Origin: an uncultured Rhodopila sp.
GTDB taxonomy: Bacteria; Pseudomonadota; Alphaproteobacteria; Acetobacterales; Acetobacteraceae
Assembly: GCF_903915725.1 (NCBI RefSeq)
Contig: NZ_CAIWTY010000061.1
Span: forward strand, 32,639 to 96,638
Length of the DNA: 64,000 nucleotides
Reading direction: 5' to 3'
Position 1 is the stretch's first letter; every line of letters starts with the position of its first letter. Both the position numbers and the translations under genes were made by a program. Under the pieces are notes generated by a model that saw only the letters and a list, made by a program, of their open reading frames with translations, was not told the DNA's origin and searched no databases. Below are positions 9,557 to 19,025 of the stretch, piece by piece.

Positions 9557-11242
9557 ATGCAACATGCCCGCGCCGCCCGCCGGTCCGTCCTCCTCGCGCT
9601 CACGCTTTTGTCAGCCTGCGCGGCGTCCGAACCCTCCTCGGACGGTTCGTCCTCGCCGCCCGTCGCCAACGGCGTCATCGGCAATTACCTGGCCGGACGT
9701 TTTGCCTTGTCCGAGGGCGATTCGGCGACAGCCGCCAACGATCTGCTGAAGGCCGCCGCGGACTCCCCCGGCGATCAGGAATTGATCCTCCAGGCTTTCA
9801 TCGCCTGCGTCGATGCCGGTCGGCCGGAAGCGGTCAAGCTTGCGAGGCAATTGCCCGACAACCAGATCGCCCAGCTTGTCATTGCCGATGTCGATATCAA
9901 GGCCGGGCGTTGGCAGGCGGCCGAACAGCGCTTCCGCGACCTGCCCCGCCAGGGCATGACGCAGTTGCTGCAGCCGCTGCTGGTGGCCTGGGCGCAGCTT
10001 GGCGACGGTCGCGTGGATTCGGCCCTGTCCACGTTGCGTCCCTATGTCGACAACCCGCGCTTCCGCGGCATCTTCGCCTTGCAGGCCGCGATGATCGCCG
10101 ATGCCGGCAACCGCCCCGATGCCGCCGCGCCGCTCTATCGCGTCGCCGAAGCCGGCATGAACGAGCCGAATTTGCGGCTGGCACAGGTGCTGGCCAGTTG
10201 GCAGTCCCGCTCCGGCCAGCCGGCCGAGGCGCAGCGCATTCTCGCCGCCCTGCCGATGGTTGCTCCCGATCTCGGCATCGCCATGCCGGGACTGCTCGCC
10301 AGCGTTACAAAGCGTCCGGTGCCGCGGGCGATCGACGGCGTCGCCGAATCCTATTTCACCTTCGCGGCCATCCTGCGGTCGCAGGACGCCAACGATTTAT
10401 CGCTGATGATGCTGCGGCTGGCGCTTGATTTGCGGCCGGATTTCACCGCGGCGCGCCTGCTCGCGGCTGACGTGCTGGTCAATGATCGCCATCCGGCGCT
10501 GGCCCTGAAGATGCTGAACGAGGTGCCTTCCAGCGATCCCCTGGCGCCGGTGGTGCAGCTCAAGCGGGCCGCGCTGGTGGATAACCTGGGCCGATCGGAC
10601 GACGCCATGCGGGATCTGGAGCGTCTGGCACGGGACTATCCCGACAGCCCGCTGCCGGATGAGCAACGCGGCGACATTCTGCGCATCAAGCAGAGATTTC
10701 CCGACGCCGTGTCCGCCTATGACAGCGCGATCGCCCGGATCACCCGTCCCGGCCCGTCCGATTGGGTGGTGTTCTACGATCGCGGTGTGGCCGAGGAACG
10801 CGCGCATCTCTGGCCGAAGGCGGATGCCGATTTCCATCGCGCGCTGGAACTGTCGCCGGACCAGCCCTTCGTGCTGAACTACCTCGGCTACTCCTACGCC
10901 GACATGGGCCACCATTTGAACGAGGCGCGCGACATGATCCAGCGTGCGGCGGAGCGGCGGCCGAATGACGGCGCGATCGTCGATAGCCTGGGCTGGGTGA
11001 TGTACCGCCAGGGCGACACCCGGGAGGCGGTGCAGACGCTGGAAAAGGCCGTCGAACTGGAACCCGAGGACTCGACGATCAACGGCCATCTCGGCGACGC
11101 CTACTGGGCGGCCGGCCGCAAGGTCGAGGCGCAGTATCAGTGGCGCCGGGCGCTGACCCTGAACCCGCCGCCTGATGATGCGGCGAAGCTGGAGGCGAAG
11201 CTGAACACCGGCCGCTCCGGCCCGGTTCTCAGCGGTCAATAG
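9557..11242 (+). CDS. TPR-repeat lipoprotein
   Basis: 561 residues. A lipoprotein signal ends in LLSACA (Cys near residue 21), so the mature protein is probably lipid-anchored in the periplasm. The rest is helical with tetratricopeptide repeats, clearest at residues ~400-540 (FHRALELSPDQPFVLNYLGYS, AIVDSLGWVMYRQGDTREA, INGHLGDAYWAAGRKVEA). The same type of protein is found upstream of ispE in many Rhodospirillales; its biochemical role is not established, and a scaffold function in the envelope is an inference. The gap to ispE is 15 nt, indicating an operon. Confidence 0.88.
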   Translation: MQHARAARRSVLLALTLLSACAASEPSSDGSSSPPVANGVIGNYLAGRFALSEGDSATAANDLLKAAADSPGDQELILQAFIACVDAGRPEAVKLARQLPDNQIAQLVIADVDIKAGRWQAAEQRFRDLPRQGMTQLLQPLLVAWAQLGDGRVDSALSTLRPYVDNPRFRGIFALQAAMIADAGNRPDAAAPLYRVAEAGMNEPNLRLAQVLASWQSRSGQPAEAQRILAALPMVAPDLGIAMPGLLASVTKRPVPRAIDGVAESYFTFAAILRSQDANDLSLMMLRLALDLRPDFTAARLLAADVLVNDRHPALALKMLNEVPSSDPLAPVVQLKRAALVDNLGRSDDAMRDLERLARDYPDSPLPDEQRGDILRIKQRFPDAVSAYDSAIARITRPGPSDWVVFYDRGVAEERAHLWPKADADFHRALELSPDQPFVLNYLGYSYADMGHHLNEARDMIQRAAERRPNDGAIVDSLGWVMYRQGDTREAVQTLEKAVELEPEDSTINGHLGDAYWAAGRKVEAQYQWRRALTLNPPPDDAAKLEAKLNTGRSGPVLSGQ

Positions 11243-11257
11243 CCCCGGCGCCTCGTC

Positions 11258-12112
11258 ATGCTGTCCGAACGCGCCTGCGCCAAGATCAACCTGCATCTGC
11301 ACGTCGTCGGGCGGCGCCCTGACGGGTATCATCTGCTCGACAGCCTGGTGGTGTTCGCCGGTGCGGCCGATATTCTGACCGTCGAGCGGGCTGGGACGCT
11401 GTCCCTGTCGGTGACCGGACCGTTTGCCGCCGGGCTGGACAATGAGGCGGACAACCTGGTGCTGCGCGCCGCGCGGGCGCTGGCGGTGCACGCGGATGTG
11501 CCGCCCGCCGGGCGCCTGGTGCTGGAAAAGAACCTGCCGGTTGCCTCCGGCATCGGCGGCGGTTCTGCCGATGCCGCCGCGGCGCTGCGCCTGCTGGACC
11601 GGTTCTGGGGGATCGGCGCGGGGCAGGGGACCCTGGCGGCGATCGCCGGCGGTCTCGGGGCCGATGTGCCGGTCTGCGTCGCAAGCCGCTCGGCCGTGAT
11701 GTCGGGAATCGGGGAGGTTCTGGCGCCCGCGCCCCGGATGCCGGAGGCCGGGATTGTCCTGGTCAATCCGGGGGTGGCGGTTTCGACTCCCGCTGTCTTC
11801 CGCGCCCGCAACGGCGGGTTCTCCGTGGCCGCTGTCTGGCCGCCGGAGGGGTGGCCGGACGCGGCGTCGCTGGCAACCAGCCTGCACGGCACCGGCAACG
11901 ACCTGGAGGCGGCTGCACTCGGGCTGGCTCCCGTGATCGGTGAGGCGCTGGCGGCGCTGGCGGCGGACCCGGCCTGCCTGTTGGCGCGCATGAGCGGATC
12001 GGGGGCGACCTGCTTCGGGATCTACGCCGATGCCGACGTCGCCCGGGCGGCGGCTGACAGCGTTGCGCGTCCCGGATGGTGGGTGTGGGGCGGCGGGATT
12101 ATCGGGGGTTAG
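11258..12112 (+). CDS. ispE: 4-diphosphocytidyl-2-C-methyl-D-erythritol kinase
   Basis: 284 residues. GHMP-kinase features are clear: AKINLHLHVVGRRPDGYH at the N-terminus (catalytic Lys and the DGYH motif), the ATP loop NLPVASGIGGGSADAAAAL near residue 92, and MSGSGATCFGI near the C-terminus. The enzyme phosphorylates the 2-hydroxyl of CDP-methylerythritol in the MEP route to isoprenoids. Start at ATG 11258, 15 nt after the TPR gene, so translation is probably linked. A tRNA-Gln gene follows 49 nt downstream, a common alphaproteobacterial arrangement. Confidence 0.96.
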   Translation: MLSERACAKINLHLHVVGRRPDGYHLLDSLVVFAGAADILTVERAGTLSLSVTGPFAAGLDNEADNLVLRAARALAVHADVPPAGRLVLEKNLPVASGIGGGSADAAAALRLLDRFWGIGAGQGTLAAIAGGLGADVPVCVASRSAVMSGIGEVLAPAPRMPEAGIVLVNPGVAVSTPAVFRARNGGFSVAAVWPPEGWPDAASLATSLHGTGNDLEAAALGLAPVIGEALAALAADPACLLARMSGSGATCFGIYADADVARAAADSVARPGWWVWGGGIIGG

Positions 12113-12161
12113 CGGTTCCGGCTTTACGTGAGCCGCTGTCGGACCTATCACGTTGCGACGT

Positions 12162-12236
12162 TGGGGCGTCGCCAAGCGGTAAGGCAACGGATTTTGATTC
12201 CGTCATTCGGAGGTTCGATCCCTCCCGCCCCAGCCA
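12162..12236 (+). tRNA. tRNA-Gln (anticodon TTG)
   Basis: A complete cloverleaf can be drawn: acceptor TGGGGCG with CGCCCCA, D arm GCCAAGCGGTAAGGC, anticodon stem ACGGA/TCCGT with loop TTTTGAT (anticodon TTG), T arm GGAGGTTCGATCCCTCC, discriminator G, and an encoded CCA. It lies just after ispE. Confidence 0.97.
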
Positions 12237-12292
12237 AACACCACCCCGCGATAATACATCCGATCAGCGAACCTGCGGGCCCGTCGCTTCGA

Positions 12293-14587
12293 TCAAGCGA
12301 CATTCTCCCCCGCCGTCAGCAGCACATGCACCCGATCCACCAGATCCACCGCCCGGATCGGCTTCCTCAGCAACACGATCTTCCCGGTCACGTTCGATCC
12401 CAGCGCCAGCGCGATGCCGTCGCCCGAATACCCCGTTAGCAGGACCGCCGGCAGATAGGGGCGCCGCTGCTGCGCCGCGTGGATCAACGCGAGGCCATCC
12501 ATCCCCGGCATCGAAAAGTCCGACACCAGCAGATCCACCGCTTCGCCGGCATCGAGCAGCGCCAGCGCCTCGGCACCGTTCGAGGCGGTCAGAATGCTGA
12601 ACCCCTCGTCCCCCAACTGTTCGGCCAGCACGTCCCGCACCAGCCTCTCGTCGTCCACCAGCAGCAACCGGGTCGCCGCCGCCGGTGCGACCGGTACGGC
12701 AGCAGGCGGGGCCGCGTGCGGGACATCGACGGCATCCGCCTGCGGCAGCCAGAGCGTCACCGTGGTGCCGTGCCCGGGACTGCTTTCGACGAGCACCCCG
12801 CCGCCCGACTGCGCCGCGAACCCCTTCACCATGGCCACCCCGAGGCCGGTGCCTTCGCCCGAATTCTTGGTGGTGAAGAACGGCTCGCCAACATGCAGCA
12901 GCGTGTCGGCATCCATCCCGGTCCCGGTGTCGGCGACGGTCAGCCGGATATAGCGGCCCGGCGCCAGGCCGGCCGGATGTGCGGGAGCATCCGCCTCGAT
13001 GCTTTCCGCCGCGGCCCTTAGCGTCAAGGCGCCACCGTCCCGCATGGCGTCGCGGGCGTTGGTGGCCAGGTTCACCAGCGCGGTTTCAAGCTGTCCCTTG
13101 TCGGCCAGAATGTGCGCGATCCCCGGTTCGGCAAACACCGACACCTCCGTGCCCGCACCCAGCGTATGCGCGAGCAGTTCCCGCAGCCCCGCCAGCAGCG
13201 CATCGGTATCGATCGCCACGGCGCGCAGGTCGCCGCGACGGCCGAAGGCCAACAGCCGGCGCGTGACCGAGGCGCCGCGTGCCGTCGCTTCAAGGGCCAG
13301 GCGGACCAGACGGTTGGTGCGCTGGCGGCCCTTGGATTCGCGTTCGATCAGCAGCACCGCGCCCTCCACCGCCTGCAGCACGTTGTTGAAGTCGTGCGCG
13401 ACGCCGCCGGCAAGCTGCCCCAGCGCCTGCATGCGTTCGGCCTGCGCCGCCCGCGCCTGCGCCGCCTCGCGCGCCGCGACCTCCTCGCTGACCCGCTTTT
13501 CGAGACCCGTATTCAGCCGCCGCAGTTCGGCCTCGCGCTCGTTCAGCGCCGCCACCATGCCGTCGAGCGCTGTGCCGAGCCGCCCGAACTCGCTGCGTTC
13601 CCCGCCCAGGCCGGTGCGGGACCCGAGATTGCCGCCACGCCAGCTCTCCGCCGCCCCTATGAGCTGGCTTATCGGCCGGCCGATAAGGCGCGCGCCAAGC
13701 AGCGCGGCCGTCGCCAGCGCCAGGATGATGCCGAGCACGATCAATACCGGGCCGACCCAATTCGCCCGCGCAAGGGCGGCGAAGGTGATGTCCCGGTCGA
13801 GTGCGACCCTGATGCTCAAGCCCTTCGGATCGACCGCCAGCGGGGAGAACGCGACGATGACCGGGCGGCCCTTATCCAGGCTTTTCATCTCGGCGAACCC
13901 GACTTCGGTTCCGTCAAGCAGGAAGTGGTTACCGCCGGGTGCCTGCGTGCCCGAGAAGCGCGCCTGGCCGGGGCGCCGCACCAGGATGGTGCCATTGCGA
14001 TCGGTTATCGTCACGATGGCGCCCGCCGGCAGGCTTAGTCGCTCGACCTGCTCCGACAGCCAGCCGATGTTGAGCGCGAGGACGGCCACGCTGATAATCG
14101 TACCGTTTTTATTGGCGACACGTTTGGCGACGTGGATCGCCGGCTGTCCGGTGCCGCGGCCAATCGTGTAATCGCCGATGGCGAAGTCTCCGGTCCGCAG
14201 CGCCTCGCTGAAATAGGGCCGATCGGCTCCGTTGATCGATGGGTCCGGGAGGTGGGCCGCGCACGAGATGCGGCCGTCCGGGCTGACGATGAGCGCGTTG
14301 TTGTAGCGGGGCGACCCCTCGACCAGATCGGCCAGCAGACGGTTGCACCGCTCGGTGTCACCGTCCTGCACCGCCGGGGTGGCGGCGATGGCGTTCAGCA
14401 CCTGCTCGGCGCCCTCAATGATTCTGTGCTGCTCGTCGCTGACGAGGCGCACCAGGCTGAGCGCTTCATCCTTGACGAGTTGCGCGCGGATATTGCGCGC
14501 TTCGCGCTCGGAGTAGATCTGGAAGCCGAGCGCCGGCAGCATGGCGACCGACATGACCAGCAGCAGCCGCGTAAGGAGGCGTTTCAT
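12293..14587 (-). CDS. Hybrid histidine kinase with periplasmic sensor, HAMP and C-terminal receiver
   Basis: 764 residues. A first membrane segment (residues 5-24) is followed by a periplasmic PDC/dCache-like sensor (~25-275), a second membrane segment (VGPVLIVLGIILALATAALL), then HAMP and a coiled coil. The kinase core has LGQLAGGVAHDFNNVLQAV with His near residue 400 and the ATP motifs LVNLATNARDAM, DTGTGMD and GEGTGLGVAMVKGF. A receiver follows (LLLVDDERLV, phospho-acceptor in SDFSMPGMDG near residue 690, KPIRAVD). There is no output domain. It is a close paralogue of the kinase at 41071-43413. An FNR/FixK-type box lies about 85 bp upstream, pointing to oxygen-linked control. Confidence 0.92.
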   Translation of the reverse strand: MKRLLTRLLLVMSVAMLPALGFQIYSEREARNIRAQLVKDEALSLVRLVSDEQHRIIEGAEQVLNAIAATPAVQDGDTERCNRLLADLVEGSPRYNNALIVSPDGRISCAAHLPDPSINGADRPYFSEALRTGDFAIGDYTIGRGTGQPAIHVAKRVANKNGTIISVAVLALNIGWLSEQVERLSLPAGAIVTITDRNGTILVRRPGQARFSGTQAPGGNHFLLDGTEVGFAEMKSLDKGRPVIVAFSPLAVDPKGLSIRVALDRDITFAALARANWVGPVLIVLGIILALATAALLGARLIGRPISQLIGAAESWRGGNLGSRTGLGGERSEFGRLGTALDGMVAALNEREAELRRLNTGLEKRVSEEVAAREAAQARAAQAERMQALGQLAGGVAHDFNNVLQAVEGAVLLIERESKGRQRTNRLVRLALEATARGASVTRRLLAFGRRGDLRAVAIDTDALLAGLRELLAHTLGAGTEVSVFAEPGIAHILADKGQLETALVNLATNARDAMRDGGALTLRAAAESIEADAPAHPAGLAPGRYIRLTVADTGTGMDADTLLHVGEPFFTTKNSGEGTGLGVAMVKGFAAQSGGGVLVESSPGHGTTVTLWLPQADAVDVPHAAPPAAVPVAPAAATRLLLVDDERLVRDVLAEQLGDEGFSILTASNGAEALALLDAGEAVDLLVSDFSMPGMDGLALIHAAQQRRPYLPAVLLTGYSGDGIALALGSNVTGKIVLLRKPIRAVDLVDRVHVLLTAGENVA

Positions 14588-14974
14588 TCGGCTGCTCGCT
14601 CCCTCCGCGCCGCAAGTTCTACGGTATTACCCCGCATTGTCATGGTCTTGCGTTGGTTTGCGGCCAGCGGCTTTGATCTGGATCAAATGCGTGAGCCGAC
14701 TTAGTTACATTCAAAAGCAATCAGGCCACGATACGGTCGCGGCGAAACGGCCCGCCGGCGTGTTGACCCTGACGGCATTCAGCCGCCGGGCCGCGGTCCG
14801 AGGTTGTTCCCCCGGAGGCTACCTGCCGGGATAATTACAAACTCTTGCGAAAAAACAACAGTATGAGTATCGTTTCGGCCATCCGGTGATGGTTGGCTTT
14901 GTCGCCGCCGCCAGGGCAATGGCCGGCGACACTGGGTCGGAAGCAGGCCTTGCGGGAACTGGCTTGCTCGTTGA
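14588..14974. other. Divergent intergenic region between two hybrid kinases
   Basis: 387 bases holding the start regions of both kinases. The one clear element is the FNR/FixK-type box at 14672-14687. No gene or RNA structure was recognised in the rest. Confidence 0.5.
14672..14687. promoter_or_regulatory. FNR/FixK-type operator
   Basis: TTTGATCTGGATCAAA is a perfect 16-base palindrome that contains the consensus TTGAT-N4-ATCAA for FNR/FixK/ANR-family regulators. It lies in the divergent region, about 85 bp upstream of the minus-strand kinase start (14587) and about 290 bp upstream of the plus-strand kinase. Confidence 0.7.
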
Positions 14975-17900
14975 TTGACGCCGGGACGGAGCTTGGGGCC
15001 TTTGGACGTGCAGGACCATCATCACGATGGCGAGCCATTCGGCCGGGGACTGCCGCGGCGGTTCGGGACGATCCTGGTATCCTGGCTGATCGCCGTCGCA
15101 AGCCTGATCGCCGTCGGCGTACTCGCCAAACACGTTGACGATCTCTCCGCGGTCTTGCGGGATGCGCGGGCCGGTATCGCGGGGACCCAAACCGCGGATG
15201 GCACGCCAGCGGTGGTCCGGACCGCGGAAGTCGCACGAGTGCTGAACATCCTGTTTGTCATGCCGCTCGACAAGGATGCCCGCAGCCAGACGCAGATGGA
15301 AGACGGGCTTGATGACGAGATCGGATTCCGCGCCGGCAACAGCAACGTCTTCTTCGAGTTTCTTGATGGTGCCCGTCTGGAGGCGGCGGATGCCGACATC
15401 TGGATACGGACCCTCGTCGGCAGCAAATACGGCAAGATCCGCTTTGACGTTGTCGTCGGCGTGTCGTGGCCGGGCGCCAGCGCGGTGGCCCGCAGCCGCG
15501 AGGTGTTTCCCGCCGCGAGACGGATCTACGCGGATGTGCTTCCCGATTGGGTCGCTCCGCTGACCAAGCTCGACGACGGCGGGGAGTTTCAGGTCTCCCG
15601 CTTCGATTATGCACGGTCCATCAAAGAGGCATTGGTGCTGACCGGCGCCAGCAAGATTTATCTCACCGGCGACATCCACAACGCGTTCGGGCGGCTCGAA
15701 CTGGCGGCGTTCCGGAACGCGCTGGTCAGCATTCCCGGGCCGATCACGGTTGAAGACCTGACCGCGGTGTCGTTCAAGGACCTGCTGGCGCAAGCGCCAA
15801 CCCTGCCGGCCGGGTCTTTGATTTATTCCCTGCTGATTTTCAATGATGGCTCCGGCGGCTCGATACGGCCGCCGGCCGCCGACGCCCGGCTGGCTGAACT
15901 CGCATCGGTGCCGGTGTTCAGCCAGTGGGAATCGCATCTCGGCGGCGGCATCGTCGGCGGTTACATGCTCAGTCATGAGTTGGTTGGCCGCAGCATCGGC
16001 GCCCTTATCCTCGGGCATGCGCCCCCGCCGGAAGGCAACCTCCGCTCGAGCTACGACTGGCGTCAACTGGAGCGTTGGCACCTGACCGGGGCCACGCTTC
16101 CCGCGGGTGCCACCATCCGCCACCGCATCCCGAGCGCATGGGTGTTATACCGTTCCGCGATCCTCAGCATCGCGACAATCATCGTCCTGCTGGCGGTGCT
16201 GCTGGTTCTGCTCGCCCGCCTGGCCTGGCAGCGAAACGTGGCGCTGGGGAAGCTCGCCGCCGAGCGGGCCGCGCTGGCCAGGCGCGTGGAGGAGCGCACG
16301 GCGGATCTGACGCTCGGGCAACAGAGCCTCGCCGAACTGGTGACGTTCAACGAGACGATCCTGCAATCGTCCCCGGTGGCAATGGCCGTCTACCTGGACG
16401 ACGGCACCTGCATCGTCGCCAACGAAGCTTACCTCCACCTTGTCGGCACATCACGAGACGAGATGCTGTCTCGGAACTTCCGCGAGATCGAATCCTGGCG
16501 AGACGCGGGGCTGTCGGATTGCTGCCTGGCCAGCCTGGCGACAAAGCGCCGGCAGCAGACCGAGCTCCACGTCACATCGCTCGCCGGCAAGGAGGTCTGG
16601 TGCGACTGTCTGATCCTGCCCATACGGATGCGCGGCCAGGATCACCTGCTGATCCAGTTCTTTGACCTGACCGAACGGAAGGAGACCGAGCGGCAGGTGA
16701 ATGAGGCCCGTCATCAGGCGGAGGTCGCCAACCGGTCCAAGTCCTCGTTCCTCGCCATGATGAGCCACGAGATCCGCACGCCGATCACCGGCGTGATCGG
16801 TATGGCGGACCTCCTGTCGCTGACCATGCTGGATGCGGTTCAGCGTTCGTATCTCGATACCATGCAGGCTTCGGCCAAGACCCTGCTGACTGTCCTCAAC
16901 GATATTCTCGACTATTCGAAGATCGAAGCCGATCGGCTGACTCTGGACCGGGTTTGCTTCGATGTGGTCGCGGTTGCGGCTGAAACGGCTCGCCTGTTCG
17001 GCCCCCCGGCTGAACAGAATGATTGCGCCCTCACGCTCGATACCGGCGGGGCCGAGCGGATGCTGGTCATCGGCGACCCGACCCGCATCAGGCAGGTCCT
17101 GGGCAACCTTGTCAGCAACGCCGTGAAGTTCACCAGGAACGGCAAGATCGCCATCCGGCTCCGTCAGGAGCAGGCCGGAAACGATTTGCGCCTGCGGTTC
17201 GAGGTCGAAGATACCGGAATCGGCCTGTGCGCCGCCGAAATCGGGCGCTTGTTCAAACCCTTCGCACAGGCCGACGCCGGCACGACCCGCAAGTTCGGCG
17301 GCACCGGCCTCGGGCTGGCGATCAGCAAACGCCTTGTCGAGCTGATGGACGGAGATATCGGCGCCACCGGCCGGCCTGGCGAGGGCGCGATGTTCTGGTT
17401 CACCTGCCTCGTGCAACCAGGCAATGAAGCCGATCTTCCGGCCGCCGCGCCGCCCCTGCCGGTTGCCCGGCCGTTGCAGGTCCTGGTTGCCGAAGACAAT
17501 GCGATCAACGGCATGATCGTGAAGGTGGGCCTCGAACAGCGCGGCCATCACGTTACCCTGGTCAGGAACGGCCAGCAGGCGGTCTATGCGGCGGCCGCCG
17601 AACGCTACGACATCATCCTCATGGACATGCAGATGCCGGTCATGGACGGCATCGAAGCGACGCTTCGGATCAGGGCGTTGCCGGTGCCTCTAAGCGACGT
17701 CCCGATCGTCGCGCTGACGGCAGATGCGGTCAGGGAACACCGAGAGGCTTACATGCAGGCGGGACTGAGCGATTTCCTGACCAAGCCGATCGAGTGGCAC
17801 GAGGTGGAGGCGGTGCTCGCCCGCCGCGATCCGGCGCGGACAAGACGGTCCGGCGCCGATTTAGGCGGCAGCTCGGAGTTCGCTGTCATCAACAGGAAGC

Positions 17901-18259
17901 AACTGCTGGAAATCCGGGACATGGTGCCGCCCCCGGTGTTTGCCGAGCTGCTGGCCGAAATGGCCGGTCAAACCGACGACAGCCTTGCCAGGATGCGGGC
18001 AGCGATCGGTCGTCCAGACCTGCCCGACATCAGGAGCATCGCTCATGGCGTCAAAGGCGTTTGCCTTCAATTCGGTGCCGAACGGGCCGCCGCGGCCGCT
18101 CATGAAGTCGAGGTGTCTCAAACGCTGGACGGTGCAGCCACTCGGCTTCAGGACCTTCAAAAAGCGGTTCATGAACTGACGGAGGAAATCGAACGGGACT
18201 GGTGCGATCGGCCAGCCATCACACCGGTGTCCGAAGGGAAAGTCGGCCCTTCTTCCTAA
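14975..18259 (+). CDS. Hybrid histidine kinase with ABC-substrate-binding-like sensor, PAS, receiver and HPt domains
   Basis: About 1094 residues. Order: one membrane segment near residue 30; a periplasmic domain like the ABC_sub_bind sensors (~80-385, closing with [18 protein letters not shown]); a second membrane segment; a PAS domain (~460-560); HisKA with MMSHEIRTP (His ~598); HATPase with [18 protein letters not shown] and [13 protein letters not shown]; a receiver with [10 protein letters not shown] and [10 protein letters not shown] (Asp ~884); and an HPt-like domain with IAHGVKG (His ~1024). This is a full phosphorelay in one chain. The start is uncertain: TTG 14975, TTG 15002 or GTG 15008, none with a strong ribosome site. 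The ligand is unknown. Confidence 0.9.
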   Translation: MTPGRSLGPLDVQDHHHDGEPFGRGLPRRFGTILVSWLIAVASLIAVGVLAKHVDDLSAVLRDARAGIAGTQTADGTPAVVRTAEVARVLNILFVMPLDKDARSQTQMEDGLDDEIGFRAGNSNVFFEFLDGARLEAADADIWIRTLVGSKYGKIRFDVVVGVSWPGASAVARSREVFPAARRIYADVLPDWVAPLTKLDDGGEFQVSRFDYARSIKEALVLTGASKIYLTGDIHNAFGRLELAAFRNALVSIPGPITVEDLTAVSFKDLLAQAPTLPAGSLIYSLLIFNDGSGGSIRPPAADARLAELASVPVFSQWESHLGGGIVGGYMLSHELVGRSIGALILGHAPPPEGNLRSSYDWRQLERWHLTGATLPAGATIRHRIPSAWVLYRSAILSIATIIVLLAVLLVLLARLAWQRNVALGKLAAERAALARRVEERTADLTLGQQSLAELVTFNETILQSSPVAMAVYLDDGTCIVANEAYLHLVGTSRDEMLSRNFREIESWRDAGLSDCCLASLATKRRQQTELHVTSLAGKEVWCDCLILPIRMRGQDHLLIQFFDLTERKETERQVNEARHQAEVANRSKSSFLAMMSHEIRTPITGVIGMADLLSLTMLDAVQRSYLDTMQASAKTLLTVLNDILDYSKIEADRLTLDRVCFDVVAVAAETARLFGPPAEQNDCALTLDTGGAERMLVIGDPTRIRQVLGNLVSNAVKFTRNGKIAIRLRQEQAGNDLRLRFEVEDTGIGLCAAEIGRLFKPFAQADAGTTRKFGGTGLGLAISKRLVELMDGDIGATGRPGEGAMFWFTCLVQPGNEADLPAAAPPLPVARPLQVLVAEDNAINGMIVKVGLEQRGHHVTLVRNGQQAVYAAAAERYDIILMDMQMPVMDGIEATLRIRALPVPLSDVPIVALTADAVREHREAYMQAGLSDFLTKPIEWHEVEAVLARRDPARTRRSGADLGGSSEFAVINRKQLLEIRDMVPPPVFAELLAEMAGQTDDSLARMRAAIGRPDLPDIRSIAHGVKGVCLQFGAERAAAAAHEVEVSQTLDGAATRLQDLQKAVHELTEEIERDWCDRPAITPVSEGKVGPSS

Positions 18260-18372
18260 ACGTGCACCGTACCGGCCCCGCTTAGGTTTAATACCAGTCC
18301 GCGTTGATGTGGACTCTCCGGCGCCGCCATCTCGTCAAGGCCTTGCCCCGCCTTGCCCGCGTTTCGACGCAG

Positions 18373-18479
18373 AGCGCGCAGAGCGGAGCGCAGAGGCCGC
18401 AGAGAAAAAATCATATCAATCCTAAAATACAACCGGAATAAAATTACCTCTGCGCACTGTGCGCCCCGCTCTGCGCGCT
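18373..18479. repeat. 107-bp inverted repeat with GCAGAG-type tandem arms and a 43-nt AT-rich loop
   Basis: Left arm 18373-18404 and right arm 18448-18479 match at 28 of 32 positions in inverted orientation. The arms are built from short GCAGAG-containing units. The 43-base loop (18405-18447) is A/T-rich and purine-biased. The general layout (32-34-base arms, 43-base loop) is the same as the element at 47698-47808, although the arm sequence differs. Confidence 0.8.
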
Positions 18480-18520
18480 ACCATGCAAATGCCCGGCGCG
18501 GCACGTGCCGCTGGACGTCA

Positions 18521-18721
18521 TGGCGGGCGCAGGCCCCATAGGCGTTAAAATAGTGCCGCGGCTGCTGCGTTTGTCCCCCCGTCATGGTGCGCGAAGCCGC
18601 ACCATCCATGCCTTGCGGTGCGTGCCGCAGCAAAGGCGTGGATGCCGACCTTCGTCGGCATGACAGGGGGAGCGGCAACCGCCGGCCGCTATTTTAACGC
18701 GTATGGGGCGCAGGCCCGCCA
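18521..18721. repeat. 33-bp inverted repeat flanking palindromic element A
   Basis: Arms 18521-18553 and 18689-18721 share, in inverted orientation, CTATTTTAACGC, TATGGGGC and a GC-rich end with a few mismatches. The space between them contains the palindromic element at 18581-18664, so the structures are nested. Confidence 0.65.
18581..18664. repeat. Dispersed intergenic palindromic element, copy A
   Basis: The most complete copy. It starts GTCATGG, has a small hairpin (GGTGCG/CGCACC), then ATCCATGCCTT, about 17 spacer bases, AAAGGCGTGGAT, a second hairpin (GCCGAC/GTCGGC with a CTTC loop) and ends CATGAC. The whole element is a rough palindrome of 84 bases. Confidence 0.7.
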
Positions 18722-18783
18722 CCCACGCCTTGGCTCGCGTCATCACCGCGAGGCGTGGATGGTGGCCCTTCGGCCACCATGAC
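18717..18783. repeat. Dispersed intergenic palindromic element, copy B
   Basis: Same layout as copy A without its first hairpin: CCCACGCCTTGG, spacer, GAGGCGTGGATG, a GGTGGCCCTTCGGCCACC hairpin, and CATGAC. Confidence 0.65.
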
Positions 18784-19025
18784 GTCTGCAGCAACGCCGA
18801 CACCATTTGCCGTCATCGCGGTGCCGGCGGCCGCCGCTGGTCGGCTCTGCGTCGCAACGCGGTGGGAAAACAAAGGTCTGCGCGGAGAAAGCGCACTACA
18901 GGCTTAGTGGCGCGCCATGGCCCCGAGGCCGCGACCGAAAGCCTGCGCGCCCTAGGTAAGCGCCCATGCGGACAAATCGGACCATGGCCTCAGCAGTCGC
19001 CAACCCGAAGCCTCAGCCGATACGA

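Larger units (their letters stand above)
18260..19025. other. Non-coding repeat-rich region
   Basis: About 770 bases with no believable gene. It contains the GCAGAG-type inverted repeat (18373-18479), a 33-base inverted repeat (18521-18553 with 18689-18721) that encloses a palindromic element (18581-18664), and a further copy of that element (18717-18783). The last ~240 bases show nothing I can name. Confidence 0.75.

Noticed and set aside
6440..9565. 1041-residue open frame on the minus strand
   Set aside because: It runs antisense across ETF-QO and in another frame through the acyltransferase; composition is Arg/Gly-rich and has no family features. It is a high-GC shadow.
10397..12187. 596-residue minus-strand frame opposite the TPR and ispE genes
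   Set aside because: Antisense shadow of two firmly identified genes and runs across part of the tRNA-Gln.
12162..12236. Attachment site of an integrated element at tRNA-Gln
   Set aside because: No integrase and no repeated tRNA 3' end were seen nearby; flanking genes look like core genome.
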